Assembly (NCBI GenBank): GCA_900768995.1
Contig: CAAGEZ010000029.1
Span: forward strand, 53,603-117,602
Origin: Oscillospiraceae bacterium
Lineage (GTDB): Bacteria > Bacillota > Clostridia > Oscillospirales > Ruminococcaceae
Direction: 5' to 3'
Length of the DNA stretch: 64,000 bases
Shown: one piece after another, positions 32,246-39,652 of the stretch
How the letters are laid out: each line of letters starts with the position of its first letter
Position numbering within the stretch: position 1 is the first letter of the stretch
Notes under the pieces: model-generated
The model's database searches: none
What the model saw: the letters and a program-made list of their open reading frames with translations, nothing else
Told to the model about the DNA's origin: nothing
Translations under genes and position numbers: made by a program

Positions 32246-33151
32246 TTATCCTTTAATGCCGCCCGAATATGTAATGCCCTCAACGAGATAATCCTCGCCG
32301 TAAAGGAACATCAGCAGGGACGGGGTCATATAAATCACAGCCACCGCAAAGGCAAGTCCCGTGTCGCCTGTGTTTATCTTTGAGAGGAATATGGACAGGG
32401 GGTGCATCTGCTCGTCATTCAAGAGTATCAGCGGCTGTTCCACCATATTCCAGTAATCGATGAACACAAGCATCAGCACGGAGAATACTGCGCTTCTGAC
32501 CATAGGGTAACAGATGTTTGTGAAAATCTGAAGCTCGCTTGCGCCGTCAAGCATCGCCGCTTCAAAATAGGTTTTCGGTATTCTCTTCATCGCCTTTGTC
32601 AGCAGGAACACCGCAAATGGTGAGAAAATTCCCGGCAGGATTATCGCCCACCTTGTGTTTAATAGCTCCAGTTTTTCGGCAACGAGGTAATTTGGCACCA
32701 GCGTTACCTGATAGGGCATAAGCATCAGCACAATGTAGAAGAAAAACAGAATTTCCTTGAGCTTTCCCGTGAGCCTTGCAAAGCCGTATGAAGCAAAGAG
32801 TGCCACCACGGTCTGAAAGATGACCACGGGAACGGTGAGTATCACCGAGTTCCAGAATTTCAGCAGATAATCGGGTGTTTTGAAAAGCACCGAATAATAC
32901 TGGCTGAAGCTTACGATATCAGGGATAAATTTAAGGTTGACTTTTTCCGAAATAAAGGTCTTTCCGCCACCCGTCACTGATGAGAACACAACACCGTAAT
33001 TGGCGTTTATCTCCGACTGAGCCATAAACGAGTTTGTTATGGTGAGCACGGTGGGGAGGAGAAAAATAATTGATGCCGCCGCAGCGAATATCGTCATTAT
33101 GGCGAGAATAACTTTTTCGCCGACCTTGCGGTGAGTACGGAGCTTTTTCAT
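32246..33151 (-). CDS. Carbohydrate ABC transporter permease (MalG type)
   Basis: A 301-residue membrane protein with six helices and the EAA motif of binding-protein-dependent permeases: EAAMLDGASELQIFTNICYP (about residues 194-213). The N-terminal YHxxxF-like region and long first extracytoplasmic loop match CUT1 sugar permeases. It overlaps the MalF-type gene by 4 bp. Unusually, the downstream neighbours are a HlyD-like adaptor and a MacB-core protein, with no binding protein or ATPase nearby. Confidence 0.9.
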   Translation of the reverse strand: MKKLRTHRKVGEKVILAIMTIFAAAASIIFLLPTVLTITNSFMAQSEINANYGVVFSSVTGGGKTFISEKVNLKFIPDIVSFSQYYSVLFKTPDYLLKFWNSVILTVPVVIFQTVVALFASYGFARLTGKLKEILFFFYIVLMLMPYQVTLVPNYLVAEKLELLNTRWAIILPGIFSPFAVFLLTKAMKRIPKTYFEAAMLDGASELQIFTNICYPMVRSAVFSVLMLVFIDYWNMVEQPLILLNDEQMHPLSIFLSKINTGDTGLAFAVAVIYMTPSLLMFLYGEDYLVEGITYSGGIKG

Positions 33152-34053
33152 TCCTCAACATCACCCCCGAACTTATTTTCCGCAATGAACATTGCGCCGA
33201 TTATCACTATCATTACAAGCGACATTATCATTGCCGCCGCCGACAGCTTCTGATAATCAAGGGACTTGAAGGTATTGTTCATAAAATGCTGGAGCAGGTA
33301 AAGGTCCTCGTAAGGGTAATCGCCCGTCAGCAGATATACCTCTCTGAAAAGTTTGAATGAGTTTATGAGAGAAAGTATCGTCACGAAAAGTATAGTAGGT
33401 GAAAGATATCTCAGCTTGATGTGCAGAAGTCTGTAAAGCTTTCCTGCACCCTCAAGCTCCGCCACTTCAAGAAGATCCTTCGGGATATTGTTCAGCGCCG
33501 CAAGGAAAAGTATCATATTGTAGCCGAGATTTTTCCACAAAAACAGCAGAACTACCACTATCATACACTTGCTTGATTTCATCCAGTCCACAGGAGCTGC
33601 GCCAAACCATTCCGCCATTACAGCGTTTAGCGTGCCGTGATAATGGAACACCACCTGCCATATGAGCACAACAGATGCAACAGGAACCATCATCGGGCAG
33701 AGGAAAAATGTCCTGAACAGGCTCTTGCAGGGTATCTTCGAGTCAAGGAGCGATGCAAGTCCCAGAGACAAAATCACCGCCAAGGGCACAGCCACTGCCG
33801 AGAGCAGCAGGGTATTTTTTGCCGCCGTGAGGAATGCATTGTTCTTGAAAAGTGTTTCGTAATTCTGCAAGAAAACGAAATCCTTGTTGATCGGGTTGTC
33901 AAGGAACGAGTACCAGATGATTATTATAAACGGGATTATGAAGAAAACCGAAACGCCCAAGAAGCTCGGCAGCAGCGAAAGCCTTGCAAACACGGTGTTC
34001 GTGTCGGTGAGCTTTGACGGGCGCAGCTTTTTCTCCTTTATTTTCTTTTTCAT
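33148..34053 (-). CDS. Carbohydrate ABC transporter permease (MalF type)
   Basis: A 301-residue membrane protein with six helices and an EAA-type loop (DLLEVAELEGAGKLYRLLHI, about residues 195-214). The N-terminus (SLLPSFLGVSVFFIIPFI) matches MalF/UgpA-like CUT1 permeases. GAAAGG lies 7 nt before the ATG. It is the first gene of the operon; a binding protein, usually first, is missing. Confidence 0.9.
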   Translation of the reverse strand: MKKKIKEKKLRPSKLTDTNTVFARLSLLPSFLGVSVFFIIPFIIIIWYSFLDNPINKDFVFLQNYETLFKNNAFLTAAKNTLLLSAVAVPLAVILSLGLASLLDSKIPCKSLFRTFFLCPMMVPVASVVLIWQVVFHYHGTLNAVMAEWFGAAPVDWMKSSKCMIVVVLLFLWKNLGYNMILFLAALNNIPKDLLEVAELEGAGKLYRLLHIKLRYLSPTILFVTILSLINSFKLFREVYLLTGDYPYEDLYLLQHFMNNTFKSLDYQKLSAAAMIMSLVMIVIIGAMFIAENKFGGDVEE

Positions 34054-34173
34054 ATGTATGCCTTTCTTTTGTCGGATAAGATAGTTTTTATAATCACATT
34101 ATAGCTTATTAAAACAGAAAAAGCTATAGGTGTACCAAACTGTAATCAAATCTTAACCAATTAGAGAAATTAG

Positions 34174-34202
34174 TTGTTTTAAGGTAAAAAATGTGTTATA
34201 AT
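34174..34202 (+). promoter_or_regulatory. Promoter of the AraC-family gene
   Basis: TTGTTT (34174-34179), 17 bp, TATAAT (34197-34202). Confidence 0.7.
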
Positions 34203-34231
34203 GGAAACAAATCAAAGAAAGGAGCATTGAA

Positions 34232-35038
34232 ATGACCGACCTGAGCAGGCTTTATATGCCCATAACCTCCGACCCATTTGAGCGAAATGACAATTACACC
34301 GAGCTGCTCCCCTCCCCTGCTCTGCGCCCATATATCCGCTGCTTCTGGGGGACGCAAAAGCCTGTGGACCGTAGTTATTCAAGGCTTGTTATACCCGACA
34401 CCTGTATGGACATTATTATCCGTTTCACCGAAAGCACCGCCGTGACAGCTTTCTGTCCCATTGACGAAAGTTCAGGTTATTCAGCGGAATGTTCATTTGA
34501 TGATAGCTGCTCCGTCTTTGCGGTGAGATTTTTCCCTTGGTCTGCGGTAATGATTGCCGAGATATCCGACATAACCGCCGCAGAGACACCAGAAGAAATT
34601 TTCCCGAAGCTCACCCAAATGCTGACAGAGGCAGTTCTGCGTGAAAAGGATATTTATGCAAGAGCCAAAGCCGCAGAACAGGTGCTTTTATCACTTATCT
34701 GCCCCGAGAAAGCCGACAATGATGTTATGAATGCGCTGTATTTGTCTATCATTTCAAACGGAAATGTCAGGGTCACAGACCTTGCGGGATATACAGCCCT
34801 TTCGCTCCGTTCCCTCCAAAGGAAATTTGCAGTCTCTGCGGGCAAGTCACCGAAGATTCTGACAGACCTTATAAGATATCAGCTTTTGTGGCAGGAAACA
34901 GCGTTTGGAAACGGGCTGTCCGTCTCTGAGGCAGTGGAAAAATTCGGCTATTTCGATCAGGCTCATATGCTTAATGATTTCAGAAAAAGACATCTTATGA
35001 CACCGAGCGAAGCCGTAAAACGTCTCAGCCGACCATAA
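34232..35038 (+). CDS. AraC-family regulator with DUF6597-like N-terminal domain
   Basis: A 268-residue regulator. The N-terminal ligand-sensing half (LLPSPALRPYIRCFWG, later VIPDTCMDIIIRF) matches the DUF6597 type. The C-terminal AraC HTH (about residues 170-265) carries RVTDLAGYTALSLRSLQRKF and FGYFDQAHMLNDFRKRHLMTP. AAAGGAG lies 8 nt before the ATG. It precedes the interrupted toroid gene by 70 bp on the same strand and may control it. Confidence 0.9.
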   Translation: MTDLSRLYMPITSDPFERNDNYTELLPSPALRPYIRCFWGTQKPVDRSYSRLVIPDTCMDIIIRFTESTAVTAFCPIDESSGYSAECSFDDSCSVFAVRFFPWSAVMIAEISDITAAETPEEIFPKLTQMLTEAVLREKDIYARAKAAEQVLLSLICPEKADNDVMNALYLSIISNGNVRVTDLAGYTALSLRSLQRKFAVSAGKSPKILTDLIRYQLLWQETAFGNGLSVSEAVEKFGYFDQAHMLNDFRKRHLMTPSEAVKRLSRP

Positions 35039-35105
35039 TTGTCGTATTTTTACAATACATTTTTCCCGACGTGAGGTATAATTAAAGGGAAAGGACTGAT
35101 AAAAT

Positions 35106-36017
35106 ATGGAAACTTTTGAAAAAGCACGCAGATTTATTTACAGAAACGCCCGACCTGTTGACCTTGCCCGCTGGCAGTATCATTTTGAAAACGGCTCAAA
35201 GGAAGCAGTTATGAATGCGCTGTCGGCGTATCAGAATCCCGACGGCGGCTTCGGAAACGGTCTTGAAGCGGATAATTTCAATCCTCATTCATCACCGATG
35301 CAGACGTGGCAGGCGGCAAACATTATCGGTGAAATAGATTTTCACGGCGAGCACCCTGTTATTTCGGGAATGCTGCGGTATCTTGAAAGCGGTGAGCATT
35401 TTGACGAGGAGCATCGCCAGTGGCTGAACACTATTCCCTCTAACAACGATTATCCTCACGCAATTTGGTGGGAATACAGCGGGAATGACCCGTTCAGCTA
35501 TAATCCCACCGCCGCTCTTGCCGCATTTATCCTGCTCCACAGCCTGAAAGGGAGCAATCTTTACGCTAAAGGCGAAGTGCTTGCAAAGGAAGCCGTATCA
35601 TTTTTCACAAAATCGGACATTGCTCCCGAACCTCACGTCACCGCTTGCTTTATTGAGCTTTACAATGTACTGAAAGAAATAAATGCTCCTGAAAATGATC
35701 TTGCGGCACTAAAAAATGCTATATCAGACAGCATCGGAAAGCTTGTCTGCCGTGACACATCAAAATGGGGCAAGGAATATGTTTCCCTGCCATCAACATT
35801 TATAAGCGGCACTGACAGCGAATTTATTTCGGGATATGAAGAGCTTTGCCTTAAAGAATGTGATTTCATTATTGATTCTCAGCTTGATGACGGTTCATAT
35901 ACCATACCGTGACAATGGTGTAATGATTACAAAGAGGTCATTATTGCGGACAATTTCTGGAAATCGGTCATTGCAATGAACAATATGCTCTTTTTAAGGG
36001 GTATGAAAAAACTTTGA
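35106..36017 (+). pseudogene. Alpha/alpha-toroid (prenyltransferase/terpene-cyclase-like) protein interrupted by an in-frame TGA
   Basis: The first 268 codons encode repeats of the prenyltransferase/squalene-cyclase toroid type (NPDGGFGNGLEADNFNPHSS, DDGSYTIP). TGA at 35910-35912 then stops the frame. Reading on in the same frame gives QWCNDYKEVIIADNFWKSVI and AMNNMLFLRGMKKL, ending at TGA 36015-36017. That is a typical toroid C-terminus. The TGA stands where IPWQW-like proteins have tryptophan, so a TGG-to-TGA change is the simplest reading. TGG is used for Trp elsewhere in the gene and TGA is a normal stop across the window. The product would lack its last 34 residues. Function of intact homologues is unknown. 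Confidence 0.8.
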
Positions 36018-36026
36018 TACAGCGAA

Positions 36027-36059
36027 AAAAGGTCTGCACCGAAATGATGCAGACCTTTT
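36027..36059. terminator. Bidirectional terminator
   Basis: AAAAGGTCTGCA (36027-36038) pairs with TGCAGACCTTTT (36048-36059), 10 bp past the restored end of the toroid gene and 17 bp past the end of the convergent DivIVA-like gene. Confidence 0.88.
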
Positions 36060-36075
36060 GAATTATGTTCTGTTA

Positions 36076-37323
36076 TCAGCCCATATTGGAAAGCTTGATG
36101 GACTTGGGATCAACATTTCCGTCATAGCCGTCGTTCAGGGGTGTGCCCTTGTTGTGCTTGGAAGCATCAGCCTCGATAGCCTTAGCCATTGCCTCAATCT
36201 CGCTGAGGTCAAAACCGAAGTTGTTGTTGAGCTTGGGAGTAGGCTTGGGAGCTGCTGCGGGCTTTGCAGGAGCAGGTGTGGGTGCTGCCGCAGGCTTGGG
36301 AGCCTCGGGCTTAGCTGCTGCTGCGGGTGCAGGAGCGGGAGCAGGCTTTGCAGCTGCGGGTGTAGGAGCTGCTGCGGGCTTAGCGGCAGGTGCGGGTGCA
36401 GGAGCGGGCTTAACTGCTGCAGGAGCAGGTGTGGGAGCAGGCTTTACTGCGGGTGCGGGGGCTGCTGCCATCTTTACTCCCTTGGGAGGTGTGAACTCGG
36501 GGATACCGTCCTTCTTGAGAGTATCCTGAGTCTTTGTAAGGAGACCTGCAGTTTCGTTTATCTTTGCAATGCTGTCGGAAAGGCTCTGCTTGGAGATCAT
36601 ATCCAGCATTTCCTTGATGGAGTTTACCTGACCCTCAATCTCGCCTATCTCGGCAAGTACAACAGCCTTCATATTGTCTGCTGCACGTCTCATTTCGGTG
36701 GTCTTGCCCTCGGCATCGCTCATCATCTTGGAGGACTTGTCCTCAGCATCGGTGAGTATCTTTGTAGCCTTTTCATCAGCGGTCTTAACGATGGTAGATG
36801 CCTTGCTGTTAGCGTCATCAACGACCTGATTAGCAAGCTTCTTTGCGTCCTCGTCCATCTTTCTTGCGTTTTCCTTGGCTGTTGTAACGATAGTTGTAGC
36901 AGTTCTCTGAGCCTCCATAAATACGTTTGTGAGGTCCATAGCACTGCTCTCTGCGGGAGATGCGGCAGCTGCGGCATTCTTTGCCTCAATAAGCTCGTTC
37001 TCCATATCGCCGATCTTCTTCTTAAGCTCGGCTATCTCCTTGTCCTTCTCGGCAGCCTCAGCCTCAGCGTTGGAGAGCTGGTTCTTGAGGGACTCGTTGT
37101 TGGTCTGGAGCTCGGTTATCTTAGCCTTGTCGGATTCAAGGAGCTTTTCATACTTCTCCTTATCCTCCATATTTCCGCCGCTGTTCTCGAGAAGAGCCTT
37201 CTTCTCTTCAAGCTCGTTTTCAAGCGTATATATCTTAGTGTTGAGCTGATCTACGTATGCAAGTACATCCTTCTTGTCAAATCCGCCGAAGTTGACGGTT
37301 TTAAGGAATCCGTTTTCTGCCAT
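36076..37323 (-). CDS. DivIVA/GpsB-like coiled-coil protein with Ala/Pro-rich linker
   Basis: A 415-residue cytoplasmic protein. The N-terminus (FGGFDKKDVLAYVDQLN) matches the DivIVA/GpsB membrane-binding motif. A coiled coil follows to about residue 255, with one segment of DANSKASTIVKTADEKATKI-type heptads as in YlmH/DivIVA relatives. Then comes an Ala/Pro/Lys linker of about 110 residues and a short conserved tail (FGFDLSEIEAMAKAIEADAS). DivIVA-type proteins mark curved membranes at poles or septa; this larger form could guide cell division or wall growth. It is monocistronic with its own promoter. Confidence 0.8.
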   Translation of the reverse strand: MAENGFLKTVNFGGFDKKDVLAYVDQLNTKIYTLENELEEKKALLENSGGNMEDKEKYEKLLESDKAKITELQTNNESLKNQLSNAEAEAAEKDKEIAELKKKIGDMENELIEAKNAAAAASPAESSAMDLTNVFMEAQRTATTIVTTAKENARKMDEDAKKLANQVVDDANSKASTIVKTADEKATKILTDAEDKSSKMMSDAEGKTTEMRRAADNMKAVVLAEIGEIEGQVNSIKEMLDMISKQSLSDSIAKINETAGLLTKTQDTLKKDGIPEFTPPKGVKMAAAPAPAVKPAPTPAPAAVKPAPAPAPAAKPAAAPTPAAAKPAPAPAPAAAAKPEAPKPAAAPTPAPAKPAAAPKPTPKLNNNFGFDLSEIEAMAKAIEADASKHNKGTPLNDGYDGNVDPKSIKLSNMG

Positions 37324-37405
37324 GGTATAATACCTCCAAAAAATAAACTTAGCAGACGCAGATGCTTTGCAGCGAATATGTACGGTCTGCCGTTACTATA
37401 TTTCT

Positions 37406-37434
37406 ATTATAACACATTGTTCAAAATACAGCAA
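37406..37434 (-). promoter_or_regulatory. Promoter of the DivIVA-like gene
   Basis: On the minus strand TTGCTG (37429-37434), 17 bp, TATAAT (37406-37411). The rest of the gap 37324-37626 holds AT-rich DNA and the hairpin at 37576. Confidence 0.65.
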
Positions 37435-37575
37435 CCAATTTTAGAAAAAAAATATGCATAAACTTATTGTCGATTTTTTGGATACTAATTACAAATATAC
37501 ATCTCAATATTTTGCTGTGACGTGCAATATACACAAAATCAGATATTCATTTGTACAATAATTATTCAGAAGCAA

Positions 37576-37610
37576 TGCGCCATACCGCCGCAATATGGCG
37601 ATATGGCGCA
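37576..37610 (-). terminator. Hairpin after the four-helix protein gene
   Basis: TGCGCCATA (37576-37584) pairs with TATGGCGCA (37602-37610), with further pairing inside the loop. The T tract is weak, so termination is only likely. Confidence 0.4.
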
Positions 37611-37626
37611 AAATTTGTTAATATAT

Positions 37627-38070
37627 TCAGCCATTGAATCTGCCAAGCTCGGAGATGAGCTTCTGCTCGGCGGCGATCATCTCAGTCGTAAGCCCCCTGC
37701 TTTGGCTGTCGGCGCAGCTGTACTTGTCAAGATATTTGTGCAGCGACTGTATGCCCTTTTCGCAGCCCTTTGTCATAAGCCCTGCGGCGTCTTTATCCGT
37801 GCCCGTCTGCATCGTGAGCTGAGTTTTCACGTATGACATTGACTTCGCCATAGGATTGGGCGCTTTGCCCTTATCGCCTATTTTATTGAGCTGCTTTTCG
37901 GCTTTGACTCTGAGCTTTATATGCTCCTGCTTGCTGTCCTTTAACACCTGTTCAAGCTCCGGATCGGCAGCCTTTGAGACCATATCGTCGAGAGAGGCAA
38001 TGCCCATTTTTATCCCCGCATCGCATTCTCTCAGCAATTTTTTTGTATCTTCTTCGCTTTCATAAAGCAT
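37627..38070 (-). CDS. Hypothetical helical protein (ferritin-like/DUF2383-type appearance)
   Basis: A 147-residue all-helical protein: helices ESEEDTKKLLRECDAGIKMG, LEQVLKDSKQEHIKLRVKAE, MAKSMSYVKTQLTM and KGCEKGIQSLHKYLDKY. Spacing and Glu/His pairs (KQEHIKL) recall four-helix ferritin-like proteins, but a complete metal site cannot be shown. Conserved relatives are known in Clostridia without a set function. GGAGGA lies 5 nt before the ATG. Monocistronic. Confidence 0.6.
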   Translation of the reverse strand: MLYESEEDTKKLLRECDAGIKMGIASLDDMVSKAADPELEQVLKDSKQEHIKLRVKAEKQLNKIGDKGKAPNPMAKSMSYVKTQLTMQTGTDKDAAGLMTKGCEKGIQSLHKYLDKYSCADSQSRGLTTEMIAAEQKLISELGRFNG

Positions 38071-38166
38071 AGCATTTCTTCCTCCGTTTATGTTTTTTAT
38101 TTTAGTATGTCACCTGCCAAACTTATTTATTATCCGAAGCTGATTAAATAAATTTGCCAAAAGCTA

Positions 38167-38195
38167 TTGCATATTTTTGAAAGTTATGGTATAAT
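38167..38195 (+). promoter_or_regulatory. Promoter of the tandem-repeat protein operon
   Basis: TTGCAT (38167-38172), 17 bp, TATAAT (38190-38195). Confidence 0.7.
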
Positions 38196-38259
38196 TTATA
38201 TAAATTTTATCCTGACATTTCCATTATCTGCAAATAAATTTGAAAGCGAGAAGATAAAA

Positions 38260-38898
38260 ATGCTGTTTTTCGGAAATAAAAAAAATGATGCACCCGCAAA
38301 GCGCCCAGTCTCCCCCGCACCTGCTGTGAGCCAGCCTGTGAACGCCGACGACTTTTTCAAGGATATGGGCAGAAAACCGAAAAAGCGTGAGGTCGATGTG
38401 AACATTGAATCTCCTGAGATAGTGGGTCTGAGAGAAGCTCCCCTGCCCCCTCCGGGCAGCAGCATAAAGACCGTTGCCGATGTGAGCACCGACGGGCTTG
38501 CGGATAAGTCGGGCTATGATGACAGCTTTATCCACGGAAATATCGTTACGGTGGGCAGCGACGCCGACATTGACGAGGTGATCGCCGCCGAGCGTGCAGA
38601 AAAAGAGCGCATTAAGCAGGAAAAGCTTATGGCTTCCCAAAATCCCGATGATTTCTTCAAGGACATCGACCGCAAAAAAAGCAGAGCAAGAGCCGACATT
38701 GCCGTCCCCGAGGTAACAGGTCTCCGTGAAGCTCCCATTGCCCACACCGAAAGCAATATCCGTGGCCTTGCTGACGTAAGCACCGACGGGCTTATCGACA
38801 AAAATACCGAGGTCATTTCGGGTCTCGGAAACATTTCCGAGATTGACATCGGCTCTATCGACACAAGTTCCCTCAGAGCCGAACCGGAGACTGTATGA
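38260..38898 (+). CDS. Hypothetical protein with two tandem DDFFKD-GLREAP-DVSTDGL repeats
   Basis: A 212-residue soluble, low-complexity protein of no recognised family. Residues 30-83 and 130-181 are the same unit: DDFFKDxxRK, then PEIVGLREAP or PEVTGLREAP, then ADVSTDGLxDK. They are joined by an acidic helical stretch (IDEVIAAERAEKERIKQEK). The opening MLFFGNKKND could be a membrane-proximal or targeting tag. ATG at 38260 is used (GAAGATAAAA upstream, weak site). The next gene overlaps by 4 bp (ATGA), so the proteins are translationally coupled. Confidence 0.65.
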   Translation: MLFFGNKKNDAPAKRPVSPAPAVSQPVNADDFFKDMGRKPKKREVDVNIESPEIVGLREAPLPPPGSSIKTVADVSTDGLADKSGYDDSFIHGNIVTVGSDADIDEVIAAERAEKERIKQEKLMASQNPDDFFKDIDRKKSRARADIAVPEVTGLREAPIAHTESNIRGLADVSTDGLIDKNTEVISGLGNISEIDIGSIDTSSLRAEPETV

Positions 38899-39566
38899 AC
38901 AAGGAATGGTCTGAGCTGAACCGCAAAATGCAGCTTGATTTAAAGAAAAGGGAAACCTTTTCCGAGGGCGTAGAAACCCTGCTCAGGCTGCGGAAAGAGC
39001 TTTTTGATGAGATATTGCGGCTTGAAAATGAGCTGTCTCCCGATGAAATGTGCGCCGCACCGTTTCTCGGCGCAAAGGGATATCACAGCAAAACTGTCGT
39101 CTATTCCCTGTGGCACATTTTCAGAATCGAGGACATCAACGCTCACACTCTTATCGCAGGCGATGAACAGGTATTTTTCAAAGGGAATTATGAACGGCGG
39201 ACAAATTCCCCGATCATCACCACCGGAAACGAGCTTGAGGGTGAGGAACTCGTAAGCTTTTCAAAATCTCTTGACCTTGAGGGGCTGTTTGATTATGTTT
39301 CAGATACATACAACGCTACAAATAAGCTGATAAAATTGCTTTCCTATGATGATATGAAAGTCAAAGTCTCGGAAGAAAGGCGAAATGCACTTACAACCCT
39401 GAATGTTGTGGACTGCTCCGAAAACGCTGTATGGCTCATTGATTACTGGTGCGGCAAGGACACTGGCGGGCTTGTGAGAATGCCCTTTTCACGGCACATC
39501 ATTATGCACGCCGAAGCTTGTCTGAGAATTGAAGAACGGCTCAAAAAACTGCGGGCAAAGAAATAA
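38895..39566 (+). CDS. DinB-like four-helix protein
   Basis: A 223-residue protein. The histidines of SLWHIFRIEDINAH and of FSRHIIMHAEACLRIEE lie where DinB/YfiT-type enzymes bind a divalent metal. DinB-fold proteins include thiol-dependent transferases and hydrolases; the substrate is unknown. It is coupled by a 4-bp overlap to the tandem-repeat protein upstream and is followed by a terminator. Confidence 0.65.
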   Translation: MNKEWSELNRKMQLDLKKRETFSEGVETLLRLRKELFDEILRLENELSPDEMCAAPFLGAKGYHSKTVVYSLWHIFRIEDINAHTLIAGDEQVFFKGNYERRTNSPIITTGNELEGEELVSFSKSLDLEGLFDYVSDTYNATNKLIKLLSYDDMKVKVSEERRNALTTLNVVDCSENAVWLIDYWCGKDTGGLVRMPFSRHIIMHAEACLRIEERLKKLRAKK

Positions 39567-39590
39567 TATAATACTAATGACAAACAAAAC

Positions 39591-39627
39591 CTCCCCTCTG
39601 CCATTTCTGACAGAGAGGAGATTTTTA
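39591..39627 (+). terminator. Terminator after the DinB-like gene
   Basis: CTCCCCTCTG (39591-39600) pairs with CAGAGAGGAG (39611-39620), then TTTTT. Confidence 0.8.
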
Positions 39628-39652
39628 TACTTTTATATTTATAATAGTATTA

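Noticed and set aside
35910..35912. TGA as a recoded tryptophan or selenocysteine codon
   Set aside because: TGA is a normal stop throughout the window, and no SECIS-like hairpin follows.
36058..37461. Long plus-strand open frame, rich in Cys, Gly and Leu, opposite the DivIVA-like gene
   Set aside because: It is a mirror of the Ala/Pro linker and coiled coil; it lacks a ribosome site and its composition is that of a shadow.
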